Below are positions 32,377 to 43,453 of a DNA stretch of 64,000 bases, in pieces. Below the pieces are notes generated by a model. The model made no database searches. It was not told the DNA's origin and worked only from the letters and a program-made list of their open reading frames with translations. The stretch comes from Plasmopara viticola (lineage: Eukaryota > Oomycota > Peronosporomycetes > Peronosporales > Peronosporaceae). Position 1 is the stretch's first letter. Every line of letters starts with the position of its first letter. The DNA lies in NCBI GenBank assembly GCA_001695595.3, contig MBPM02000056.1, forward strand, positions 310,001-374,000, read 5' to 3'. Both the position numbers and the translations under genes were made by a program.

Positions 32377-33299
32377 ATCGAAAGATTTTTGTCCCTTTTT
32401 TCATATGGTGCGTTTCCTATGGCAACAGAGATCGGAATCAACCTTTTTTCTCAGACCTCGAGATCTATGTTTTTTTTTAGAAATGGATTTGATAATCACG
32501 ATCCGTTCTTTATTCGGACCATCTTGTCTTTGTTCTTTTCATTGTATTCTTTCTGCTTTGTCAACGGAGCCTGCTGACTCTTATCTAGTGGCTTTCACTA
32601 CTATCGTCTCGATGGATTCGTGGGCATGTACAATGACATTTCTGTAGACTTTTTAAGGATCATTGAGACAAAGAATACAGAATTACTACGAGAAGACCTC
32701 TAGTCTATATAGTCAATACATCTTTTGTATCTAGGTCCTTTAAGCTTTAATAATTTTCCACATAGACCATAACGATTTGAATGTCTATCAATACTCTGCG
32801 TTGACAAAGTAATATGTGCGGTGTTCGCATAATATTTGCCATAGATAGATTGAATGCTTGAACTTGATGTTTCTTATAGGTGAAGTGGTTGTTAGTTCAT
32901 TAGTTGATTATTATCATTTATCGGAATCAGTCAAGCACATCGCGGATGTCATACCAATATTTATTTTTGGTCGGTATATACTGATATGACGTTCAGAAGT
33001 TGTTGACGAGTGTTCTGAGGTGTGTCTAGTGTGCTTTGCTCTTACGTGGGGTGTTCCGTTGCTGTGTCATCGGAGCGGCTCGTCCTCTAAGGTGTCTTGA
33101 ATGCATTCGATCGATAAAGCAGAGTACTTTCTCCCTAGGCACACAAGTTTTAAAGGGATACCACTCGTCCGATATTAAAACTCTCGGATTAATGGTAGGA
33201 ATAACTATCGTCAAAGACATCATCGGTTTTGAAAGGGTATTTGTGTTACTGTGCACAGTTGCAAAGAATTGTATGCCGGGCTTTCGATCGTGAAGAATC
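32377..33299. other. X4 remnant and spacer
   Basis: X at about 32400-32700 is nearly identical to X1 but lacks part of the tail. The rest is spacer without a supported gene. Confidence 0.35.
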
Positions 33300-33953
33300 A
33301 TGGTGATGCTGTTCTACGCGGTTGTCGGTGAGGAACGTGTCATCAACGTTAAGTTTGGCAATCAGCAAATGATTGTAATCTCGAAGAATTTGATCACGAG
33401 GAAGACGTGTCATTCGACGTCCCGATACAGCTCTTGGACCAAAATTCTCCTCAGCTGGCGACGATCCCGTTGCTCCACGGCTGATTGTCGAGGTGGAATT
33501 TTCGAACCGAAGCCTTCCAAGGGCCCAAACGTTTTGGCGACAATACTTGAACTGCTTCCACAGCTTAACGCTGTGCTTCTCTTTAAGTTTTTTGGCCGCC
33601 GTGTGAATGGAACGTTTGCCTGCGTTGCCATTCTCGATCGACGGGCAAGAAATAGAGTGGTGGTTGCGGATCAAGTGAGTTTTGGAAGTGCTCCGCTTGA
33701 TACTCGTACATTGATTGGACTCGATCCCTTCCGTCAGCGTCGACAATTGCCTCTCGTGCCAATGCCCGTCCCACTGCTAACTCCTTGGAACGCTGGACAT
33801 AATCCGTTCGTGCAAATTCCTGCAGCTGATGTGTTTGATGCTGCACTAATGCCCCGAACCAATCGGCCTGTTGTTGCACCACGAGGAGGCTTTCCAGACA
33901 TAATCATTGACGTTTGGTCCATTTTCACACTCGTGAATACAGCCTGGAACTAG
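33300..33953 (+). CDS. C4::N5 chimeric ORF, CRN header start joined to nuclease 3' half (217 aa)
   Basis: The first ~35 codons are the CRN header start (MVMLFYAVVGEERVINV). At about 33405-33412 the sequence jumps, inside GGAAG microhomology, to the nuclease gene just before RRVIRRPD. About 45 codons are then read out of the nuclease frame. A 1-bp loss in CAATACTTGAACTG, as in N8, restores it, and the last ~140 codons are normal nuclease C-terminus to the usual stop. LYLAQ and the EVE motif are both absent from the product, so a working nuclease is unlikely. Confidence 0.55.
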   Translation: MVMLFYAVVGEERVINVKFGNQQMIVISKNLITRKTCHSTSRYSSWTKILLSWRRSRCSTADCRGGIFEPKPSKGPNVLATILELLPQLNAVLLFKFFGRRVNGTFACVAILDRRARNRVVVADQVSFGSAPLDTRTLIGLDPFRQRRQLPLVPMPVPLLTPWNAGHNPFVQIPAADVFDAALMPRTNRPVVAPRGGFPDIIIDVWSIFTLVNTAWN

Positions 33954-33957
33954 CTAG

Positions 33958-34138
33958 ATGGCATCATCAGAGAAAAGACTAGCATTGACCTGTCTCACCT
34001 CACATTCTATTGATCTTATCAAATTTGATACTCTTTTAAAAGCGATGATAAGCAGCGGTGTAATCACTACGGCTTCGGCTGGTGGCCTTGCGCTTTCTCC
34101 ATCTGCGGTCACGCTCACAATTTCTGCCGACATCAATG
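33958..34138 (+). pseudogene. T5::MCP chimera interrupted by gypsy element
   Basis: Same fusion as at 18733. It runs to ...ISADINGA, where the gypsy LTR begins; the remaining MCP codons resume at 40009. Confidence 0.55.
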
Positions 34139-34143
34139 GTGCT
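34139..34143. repeat. target-site duplication of gypsy element (left)
   Basis: GTGCT here and at 40004-40008. The empty site CAATGGTGCTCCATCC is intact at 18913-18928. Confidence 0.9.
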
Positions 34144-34457
34144 TGTGAGGTTCTAGGTGTTGGTCGGGGGTGGTGGACTGTAAATTGTAGGTTGACTTGA
34201 AGATTTGTTGCGAACTAAAAAAGTGATATTAATTCTTAGACTGACATGTAACCTATCCACTTTCTTCCTACTGTTTTTCTCATGTAAGTCACTCCTCTTA
34301 GTCCGTCGCCTTTCCTACCAACTAATGTGAATATATGTATCATCTCTCCTTGAATGTGGGTTAAGTTTTATTATCGAAAACATATAGGATCTTTTTGTAA
34401 CCTACGCTCACTGACATTCTAAAATGGTTCTAGAACATGTGAGTGTGGTTCCTTACA
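34144..34457 (-). repeat. 3' LTR of gypsy element (314 bp)
   Basis: Plus strand TGTGAGGTTCTAGG...GTTCCTTACA, matching 39692-40003. Confidence 0.93.
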
Positions 34458-34458
34458 T

Positions 34459-37400
34459 CATCTCCGATTGGATCTCTCGTTGTCGCTGTTTAAAGTCGGC
34501 AACGAGATCATTCCAATGAGCTACGTGTCGAATATCTTTTTCTTTGCTTCTTCTTCTGTTTTACCATGCCACTGGACAAGCCATTCGGGTTGGCGATTAA
34601 ATTGTCTCTTCTTCAAAACACGTTGAATGATGTGAAGCTCATCAGCTGAGTCATTGTCCACAAACTTCGACGCTTTGAGGATAGGACGACTAAGGAACTT
34701 ATCCGGTGTTGGCTCGTACCTCGACAATACATCGACATTGAAGGTCGGATTGATTCTCTTCATGCTTGGTGGCAACTTGAGTTTTACCACAGTAGGATTT
34801 ATCATCTTGATGATTTCATATGGCCTAACTTTTCCGGCTGCAAATTTGGCTCGTTTGTTTTCCATATCTTTGACAGCATGTCTTAGAGACGTTCTTCGAG
34901 TATCTAGCATAACTAGATTTCCAACTTAAAATTCAACTTGATGTACTCTACTTTTCTGATCATAATATTGCTTTTGAGTGGCTTGAGCTTTTAGTAGATT
35001 TTTTCGTGCTTGTTCAATTATCTTTTGTCTTTTTTCCACGAACTCTTTAGCCTGAATATCAATTTTCACTTTCGAATCGTTACCACTTATTCCTTTTTGC
35101 CAAGGAGAACGTTCTTTTCTTCCGGTGTCAATCTCAAATGGAGAATATCCAGTAGATGCACTGACAAGTGTTGAATGAGCATATTCGATGGTGCCTAAGT
35201 GATTTGTCCAATCTATTCCATGATAGGACACCATACATCTAAGTGCATCTTCAACGACTAAGTTTTGTCGTTCCGTTTGTCCATCGGCTTGAGCACGATA
35301 TGCTGTTGTCATACTTAGTCGAACACCCATAATTGTCACCAGAGACTTCCAGAATGATGAAGTGAACTTGCTATCTCTGTCACTGATGATAACTTCATGT
35401 AATCCATGGTGTCGAACTCCAGCTTCAAAGAATGCTTTGGTTGTTGCAGATGCATCATCATTCGCATGCACTGCAGCGTACTTGGTACGTTTTGACAATT
35501 TGTCGACAACAGTCAAAATGGCATCAAAACCATTTGAAACAGATATTCCAGTTATAAAATTCATTGACACAACATGCCAGCATTGCTCAGGTATTGGGAT
35601 TGGCATAAGTAATCCATTTTTTTCGTTGATTGTCCTGTTTCCAGCGTGTACAAGTTTCACACGTCTTGACATACTCCTTGATATCATTTTGTAATGTCTT
35701 CCAATATTACCACTGTGCAACTCGCAAGAAAGTTCTGCGATTGCCAGGATGAGCAGCTCTAGCAGAGTCATGATATTGCGAAATGACTTGAGTTCGCAAG
35801 CGATCGTTGTTCGGCACACAAAGTCTTGCAACTTTGTTGGAAGTACGTAGAAACAATAATTCGTCATGTTTGATAAACAATGTGTCAGTATCAGACTTCG
35901 TCTATGAGTCTTAAAACTCAGGATCATTGGCGTAACCTTGATGGAACATTTTGCGGAAATCTGGCGACAACTCGATATAAGATGCAATCATTACTGCAGC
36001 AACTTGAAGTGACTCAGGACCCTCCCGGAGCAGAGTTGTCCCAGATGGTGAAACACGCAAACGAGAACCTCGAGCTTGACATTTAGCATCACATTCATGG
36101 AATTCGATAGTTGAAGGAGCACATTCGTCTGGTCGACGCGACAAAGCATCAGTGACGACATTAAGAGCACCATTGATGTGATGAACCGTAAAAGTATACT
36201 GGGAAAATGTTGTCAAATATCTTGCCAATTTAGGGGACACTTTAGGATGATGAAGCAGCCACGAGCATGCGCTATTATCCGTGAATATTTCAAATTGATG
36301 ACCGTAAAGATAATGACGCCATTGGTCGAGACCAGCTTTTATTGCAAATAATTCCTTTTCATGTGCCGGCCAATTAATTTCATGAACACCAAGCTTCTTA
36401 GAATTTAAAGCAACATGATTATCATGACCATTATCAAATTGTGAAGGTACACCACCAATGCACAATCCTGACGCACCTGTAGTGAGTACAAAAGGGCGTG
36501 TAAAACTAGGTAAGATGAGTACTGGTGCAGACTGCAAAGTAGACTTTAGACTAGCAAAAGCACGATCTTAGTTTTTACCCCAAGTCCACTGTATGTGCTT
36601 CTTCACAAGCTTGCTTAATGGCAAAACAATTTGAGCAAATTGGTGAATAGAGCAGCGATAATAACCAGCTAAGCCGAGAAAACTTTGAAGTTCTTTAACT
36701 GAAGATGGCACTGGCCATTTAGCAATTGCTTCTGTTTTGGAACTATCAACAGACAATCCTTTGCGTAATATAGTATGACCCAAAAAGCTAACTTCTTTGA
36801 GTGCAAATTTACACTTGCCGATATGAGCATAAAGCTTTTCTTTTCGCAAAATTTGAAACACAGTTTTTAAATGAACTAAGTGTTCAGCATAAGTGTGTGA
36901 AAACACACAAATATCATCCAAGTATACGACAACGAATAAAAAATTTCCAAATAGAACTCACATGAGTCGTGACCAAACTCCTGGCATTCCTGCAAGACCC
37001 ATTGGTGCAACACACCATTGATAGGTTTCATTACTTGTACGAATTGCGGTATACTTCTTGCTGTTTGAATGAATGCGCATTTGATGATAACCTTGCACCA
37101 AATCAATCACAGTAAAATAACAGTTTCCTTGCATCTTATTAAATAGTTCGTCAATGCCTAGCAAGGGAATGTTTGGAACAATGGTTTGAGAGTTGACATA
37201 CCGAAAATCAATAACCCATCGCAACAATATGTTTGCGTTACCAGATCGAATCCATTCGGAACGTGAAACACTTGTTCCTGTCTTCGAATCCTTCTTTGGT
37301 ATACCAAATATATTGGATACCTAAGGAGAGTCAGATAATTCAATCCAACCGCGTGAGAGGTTTTCGTCAACAAATTTCTATAATGCATCTTTTTCCACTT

Positions 37401-39007
37401 GTGATAGACGAAAAGGTGGTCGATTACTTGGCTGAGCTCCTGGTTTCATGGTCATTTCAAACTCTATTGAACGATGTGGCCGTAAAGCATCTGGCAATTT
37501 CTTTGGAAAAACGTCTTGGAATGAATCCAGCAAGGATTGAAGTTTTGGCTCTTTTTGCTCTTCATCCACAGAGGCTTGACAAATTTAGTTACGATAAACT
37601 TCTTCATATTCTGCCTGCTTTAATTTCTTTGAAAACTCTGACGCAAAAATATTTTCATGTTCAATTAGAGGGTCAGGTTGATTATCGCTTGTATTGAATG
37701 AGACTTGATGCGTTCGCCAGTTTATGATTGGTTCATGAGCTGTAAACCACGGTTTACCCCAAATAACATCGTGAGAACTACTATTCATTGGCCATTCCAT
37801 CACCGGAACGTCTGAAAAAAAATTCCATCAAAAGATGTATCTGCAAATCCTTGTTCAACTTTCTTCGTAATAGTGTTGCTGCCGTCGAAACGAGTAACTT
37901 GTTATACTTCTTCGGAATGGACAATTTGTAAGTCCTGGATTGACCACATTACACGGGGCGCCTGAATCTAGCATAATATTGACAGCATGTTCATCTAGAT
38001 TTCCTTGCTTAATGATTAAATCTTTTCCACTATAGTTTGCAGTAGCTTCACTGAATGTTGTGATAGCTTCATCAGACGTTGTAGCAATCGTTTCTTCTTG
38101 AACAAATTCATTTTCGAAGTAGTTGATATTTGAGCGATTATGATCTCGATTATCTTGATTGTAGTTGCCTTGTTGTCTGTTCTTGCACTTATAACATTGT
38201 TGAATAGTATGACTAAGTTTCTTGCAGAATGAACACTTGGGCTTATTTGGACGACGATTATTTTGATAACGATTCTGATATCGGGATGACCTTTGAAAAG
38301 GACGAGCATGGCCAATTTCAATAGGCTCAGGTTCATTAGACGGCTGTGTCACTGGTAGTGGACCAGGACGCGGAATACGTGGTGCTCCACTTGCATAGCC
38401 ACTTGAAATATTTGAATGAGCGCGTTCGAAATCGAGAGCGACTGTAACCGCCGCTGATAAAGTTTCGCAACGTCGATACTGAAGTTCTTCTCTAGTTCTT
38501 TGCCATAATCCTCTTTGAAAATATATTATTTGGTCAATCTCCGTCATGTATAAGTTGTCGAAATTTCGCAACGTAATCAGGTAAATCTTTACAATTTTCC
38601 TGTCTCAATCGATGCAATTCGTCACGTAAAGCATATTGCAAATCCGCCGGTACAAATTCTTTATCCAAAGCAACGAAAAATTCATCTACCGTATTAAATT
38701 AATGCTGATGAAGCACAAACCATTGAGCTGCTGCTCCACGCAAAGTTGTTCCAAGTACTGCGATAATTTGTTTCGCTAAAGACTCCTATTTCCTTTTCGT
38801 TCCATGCGCTAAAAAATAATTTTTTAAGTTTGCCCAATAGAGGCGAGCAGACTCATCACTTCTCCCACTAAAAGTTGGCAGCTTCAATCCCTCATCTTTA
38901 ACTTTACTTTCCAATTGTTTCTGACTCAATTATTCGATAATTTTTTGTTGTTGATTCATAACTTGCATGAGATGCTGCATAATCTGGTTCATAGATGGTT
39001 CGGCCAT
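34459..39007 (-). pseudogene. gypsy gag-pol polyprotein with scattered lesions
   Basis: Gag starts at the minus-strand ATG 39007 (MAEPSMNQIMQHLMQVMNQQ); a stop lies 25 codons in. The zinc knuckle CSFCKKLSHTIQQC is at about 38200. The protease core IMLDSGAP is near 37960. RT spans about 37560-36570 with YLDDI at 36910-36925. RNase H (36537-35990) has TTGAS where TDAS is usual, losing the first acidic residue; TDNSA is kept. Integrase has HH and CETC, MNFITG in place of the usual MDFITG, then SDRDSKF and a Glu at DGQTERQN. The chromodomain-like end is HIIQRVLKKRQFN...WLVQWHGK (about 34640-34555). Frameshifts occur between gag segments, in RT and after the chromodomain. Confidence 0.9.
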
Positions 39008-39691
39008 GATGAATGAAGTATTTAAAAAAGCAAAGACTTAAATTTTATCTTTAACTAGATCTCTTAAATTGTAGCGTAAATCTTTGACTAAAATCCGTTC
39101 GACTTCTTAAAGTAAAGTGTCGACTTCTTGGAGAGGATCGGAGAGAGACTTGCCTTGATTGGGGATAATTTCTTTTTCTTTGGTGAGACGCTTGGAAAGA
39201 AGCGAAGCGATTTGACAAGACTTTTTGACAGAATGGGTGAGATCTTGCGCCGCTTTTGAAACTTGGTCACCAGGGTCGAAGACGAAAGCTTGTTCACAAT
39301 AAAACGGGAATCTCCGATTCAGCACGGCGCTTCTTGCCCATAGAACGTGCACGACTGATTTGGCCCTACTTCCTTTCCCCGAAGCTATCGACTCAAATTA
39401 ATGAGTGAGGAAGTGTGGGTCGGCTTGTGCGCACACGAAATAAACCTTACGAAATGGATTAACTGCTTCAACCAGCCAAGTCGGGTCCAACGTCAATACC
39501 CAACTGAGTGACTCTATCTGCAAAAGCAGGCTCTCAGAATAACGTGCAGATATTGAAAACCACACACTCGACCAATTTCACAGCGCTTCCAAACGGTTGG
39601 GGCGGAAAAGGGACAGCAAACACCCCAGGGTCAGTGATACCCGGACGAGGAACTTGACGACGCGAAAGCACGACCAAAAAGTGCTACCACT

Positions 39692-40003
39692 TGTGAGGAT
39701 CCGGGTGTTGGTCGGCGGTGTCGGACTGTAGGTTGTAGGATGACTTGAAGATTTGTGGCGAACTAAAAAAGTGAGATTATTTCTTAGACTGACATGTAAC
39801 CTATCCACTTTCTTCCTACTGTTTTTCTCATGTAAGTCACTCCTCCTAGTACGTCGCCTTTCCTATTAACTAATGTGAATTTATGTATCACCTCTTCTTA
39901 TATGTGGATTAAGTTTTATTATCGAAAACATATAGGATGTTTGTAACCTAAGCTCACTGACATTCTAGAATGGTTCTAGAACATATGAGTGTGGTTCTTT
40001 ACA
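39692..40003 (-). repeat. 5' LTR of gypsy element (312 bp)
   Basis: TGTGAGGATCCGGG...GGTTCTTTACA. The minus-strand sequence just inside (AGTGGTAGCACTTTTTGG) holds the primer-binding area, TGGTAGCAC; the tRNA is not identified. Confidence 0.93.
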
Positions 40004-41058
40004 GTGCTCCATCCGCTAAAATTGGCATCCTTTTATCGCAATCTACCTCGCGTCTTCTTGTTCCAACATATTTGTCTAACCCAAGCACTGGTCATGGGTT
40101 GGAGGTTCTTGTTTGAGTTGCCGTAGTAGGTTGTCATCGAGTCGCAGTTGAAAATCGCATTCAAATAATTGGTGTATCCGCATTTTAGCTCTTGAGCCTT
40201 TTGTCCCTTTATTCATATGCTGCATTTCACATAGCAACAGAGACCAGAATCGACGTTTCTACTCAGACCTCAAGAGTGATGTTTTTTACGAGAAATGAAT
40301 TGGTAATCACGATCCATTCTTTATTCGGACCATCTAGTCTTTGTTCTTTCCATTGTATTCTTTCTGCTTTGTCAACGAAGTCTATCGACTCTTTAGCTTG
40401 TGGCTTTTAAATCCTAAAATATCGTCTCGATTGATTCGATTCTGGGCATGTACAGTGACATTTCTGTAGATTTTTTTAAGGTCATTGAGACAAAGAATAC
40501 AGTGTTACTACGAGAAGACCTTTAGCCTGTATAGTCAATACATATTTTGTATCTAGGTCCTTCCAGGTCTAATGCTTTTTCACGAAGATCATAACGATTT
40601 ATATGTCTATCAATACTCTACATTAACAAAGTATTACTTGCGGCATTCGCTTAATATTTGTCATAGATTGAAATTGACGTTTCTCATTGGCGAATTGGTT
40701 GTTAAATTATTGGTTGATCATTATCGGTTATCGGAATCAGTAAAGCACGTCGCGGATGTCATACTAATATTTAAGTTTTGTTCGGTTGATACTGATGTGA
40801 CGTTCGAATCTGTCGATGTGTGTTCTGGGGTGTGGCTTGTGTGGTTTGATCTTATGTAGGGTGTTCCGTTGCTGTGTCATCACGATAAAGCAGAGTACTT
40901 TCTCCCTAGGCACATCACCTCAGGGACACCACTCGTCGATATTAAAATTCTCGGATTAATGGTAAGAATAACTAACGTGAAAGACACCATCGGTTTTGAA
41001 AGGGTAATTGTGTTACTGTGCACAAAATTGGATGCCGGGCTTTCGATCGTGAAGTATC
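40004..41058. other. end of interrupted MCP block, X5 and spacer
   Basis: 40009-40116 completes the MCP 5'-half block (AKIGILLSQ...STGHGLEVLV). X lies at about 40190-40410. A 95-codon open frame at 40572-40859 (MLFHEDHNDLYVYQYS) is the longest version of the spacer coding remnant. Nothing is recognised in it. Confidence 0.4.
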
Positions 41059-41543
41059 ATGGTGGTGCTATTCTGCGCGGTTGTCGGTGAGGAACGCTTC
41101 ATCACCGTTGAGATTGGCAATCACAAACGAAAGGAATCTCGAGAAAAAAATTGATCACGAAGAGAGCGCAGTATGGTTTTTCGGCGGACAAGCTCACTGT
41201 CTATCTCGCCCAGTTGAGCGGCGAATGGAATGGCGGCTGGATGCAGGACGGGAACGACAATTTCGCTTGGCTTCAGAGGGCGACGATACTAGAGGACATC
41301 GAAAACAAGATTTCAAGAACAAGGTCTTGTTGAAATCAACGTGGTCTTTGAAGAATTACTTCAATGTGAGCGACGAGAGTTTTTTTTTACGAAATTGTGT
41401 GTCACATGCTTGTTGATGTGCGTGTTAAGAATCGAGCCAGCGTTGCGGTTGCAATTGCGAATTTTTCTTTGTTAAAAGGTGGGAGGGAGCCTCGCGGCGA
41501 GAAATGTGTGGAATGTGTAGAAGGCATGTTTATCGCATTGTAG
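41059..41543 (+). pseudogene. C5: CRN header with early frame loss
   Basis: The ATG is present, but bases are lost near 41120-41150 (ATCACAAACG, AGAAAAAAATTG), shifting the frame. The LYLAQ part (41151-41333) reads on past the position of the amber seen in C1 and C6-C8 (DNFAWLQRATILEDIEN). It shows that Trp codons, not stops, were ancestral there. Confidence 0.7.
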
Positions 41544-42001
41544 GTATCGTACGTGGACTATCACCAAGGCATGTGTTTTCTGACTTGTCCAGACCAGCAG
41601 CTGTGCGGTGGCTTCCAGTCATGTCATACATTTACGATTCCACCAGCGTGGTCATCTTAACTATCGCTCTTCTTTATTTTGAAAGTTCAGTGACAAAAAA
41701 ATGTGTAAAGGATGGGGTAGCACAAGTTGTATGTCAGACGTGCCCTCGCTATCATCCAGCTGACAGAGGAACTGCAAGAGTTGATGTCGCGATGGGAATA
41801 GGCATCCACAAATCGCTGAAAACGATAGCAATCGGCATGAGTAAGCCATTTCGAGTCTTCGTAATGCATGTCAAAATCATTTAAATGGAACTCCAGCGTC
41901 CCTACTGCCACTTCCGATATTCTTCATTCCTTGTGCGTGCGCTAGCGAACGGAAGAGTTTATGCCACATCGTCCGCTTTTCCTTTGCATAAAAGAACATC
42001 A

Positions 42002-42075
42002 AGCGTACCCCTAAACACCGCAATGATCAACTATATACATAATCGCGGCCAGAGAGTGTATCTAGGGGTTCTTTC
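42002..42075. repeat. hairpin H6 upstream of N6
   Basis: ACCCCTAAACACCGCAATGATC...ATAATCGCGGCC...GTGTATCTAGGGGT; both arms carry uncompensated changes. Confidence 0.6.
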
Positions 42076-42218
42076 AAGCTCTTTTTTAGGATGGGAGGGG
42101 CAAAGGATCCACTCTTGACTTGATTGTTTGGTCACTCATCACTTAACTCAGCGCCCAGAAGTGGGAAAGAAAACGGCGACGAGCACCGAAGGCAGTGTTC
42201 TCGTTCGACGCCGCACCA

Positions 42219-43141
42219 ATGGTTGCAATCCAGCGAGGCTACCAGTCAATGAAAGGAAAAGTGACCGCTCCACAACTGGAAAAAGCGATTGCAGAATTCA
42301 AGAGGAGGATCAAAGATGGTGAAGAAGACGTGGAAGTTGTCGTGGCAACTCGTGTTTCAGTTAAAAAATGGCTCAAGAGTTCCATTAATCGTTTCCACTC
42401 AGTGTTTATTGAAGCTCGATATCTTGACAATGAAAGATTAGCAGATTTGGTGATCACGAAAGTGCAGGGGCGTGCGCATCAACGCGCTGTGGCTAGTGTC
42501 AGTGGACAACTGTACGACTACGCCGTCAATACTGACTTTATTTTGGCTGCAGGTGGTGGAGACATGGTCATGCGGTTTCCCACTACGGAAAGACGTGTCA
42601 TACGACGTCCCGATACAGATTTGGACCACGATTCTCCTCAGCTGGCGACGATCCCGTTGCTCCACGGCTGATTGTCGAGGTGGAATTTTCGAGCCGAAGC
42701 ATTCCAAGGGCCCAAACTTTTTGCCGACAATACTTTGAACTGCTTCCACAGCTTAACGCTGTGCTTCTTTTCAGTTTTTTTGGTCGCCGTGTGAATGGAA
42801 CGTTTGCCTGCGTTGCCATTCTTTATCGACGGTCAAGAAACCGAGTGGTGGTTGCGGATCAAGTGAGTTTTGGAAGTGCTCCGCTTGATACTCGTACACT
42901 GAATGAACTCGATTCCTTCCGTCAGCGTCGACAATTGCCTCTCGTGCCAATGCCCGTCCCACTGCTAACCCCTTGGAACGTTGGAAATAATCCGTTCGTG
43001 CAATTTCCTGCAGCTGATGTGTTTGATGCTGCACTAATGCCCCGAATCAATCGGCCTGTTGTTGCACCACGAGGAGGCTTTCCAGACATATTCATTGACG
43101 TTTGGTCCATTTTCACACTCGTGGATACAGCCTGGAACTAG
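42219..43141 (+). pseudogene. N6: nuclease-family gene with one frameshift
   Basis: Open from MVAIQRGYQS to the RPD motif. A 1-bp loss in GATACAGATTTGGACC (about 42618) then shifts the frame to a stop at 42671. The rest from 42680 is open to the usual end. The patch is SVSGQLYDYAVNTDF. Confidence 0.8.
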
Positions 43142-43145
43142 CTAG

Positions 43146-43453
43146 ATGGCATCATCAGAGAAAAGACTAGCATTGACCTGTCTCACCTCACATTCTGTTG
43201 ATCTTATCAAATTTGATATATTTTTTAAAGCGATGATAACATCGGAAACGTTCCCACCACCATCAACTCGATTATAAATTTTCAAACTGAAGGGTGCCTT
43301 TCTCGTGGTGTCCCTCTGACACTTGATGTGCCCAACGAGAGACTGCTCAGCTTTATTGATCAATATTATTAAATACACCTTGGAGAACGAATCACCCACT
43401 TCAGAGCCGAACTAGCATAAAATAAAACAAAAAATGATCAAGAGATACTGAAG
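43146..43453 (+). pseudogene. T6: small ORF, prematurely stopped
   Basis: MASSEKRLALTC to PPPSTRL, then TAA (TTATAAATT). The distal remnant runs to copia D. Confidence 0.5.

Larger units (their letters stand above)
34144..40003 (-). mobile_element. Ty3/gypsy chromovirus, full length (5.86 kb)
   Basis: Bounded by similar LTRs (34144-34457, 39692-40003) with TG...CA ends and 5-bp GTGCT duplications. On the minus strand the order is gag, protease, RT, RNase H, integrase and a C-terminal chromodomain-like region, which defines a chromovirus. The LTRs differ by a handful of substitutions and a small indel, so insertion is fairly recent compared with the copia copies. It interrupts a T::MCP chimera, so it is younger than the array rearrangement. 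Confidence 0.95.

Noticed and set aside
35362..35694. 110-codon plus-strand frame in the gypsy element
   Set aside because: Antisense to integrase; the minus-strand frame has clear family motifs.
39088..39352. Lys/Ser-rich minus-strand frames upstream of gypsy gag
   Set aside because: They lie in the leader between the 5' LTR and gag and show no domain; treated as untranslated leader.
41661..41911. Minus-strand frames between CRN header and hairpin, conserved in several units
   Set aside because: Conservation equals that of surrounding non-coding sequence, and starts and stops shift between copies.
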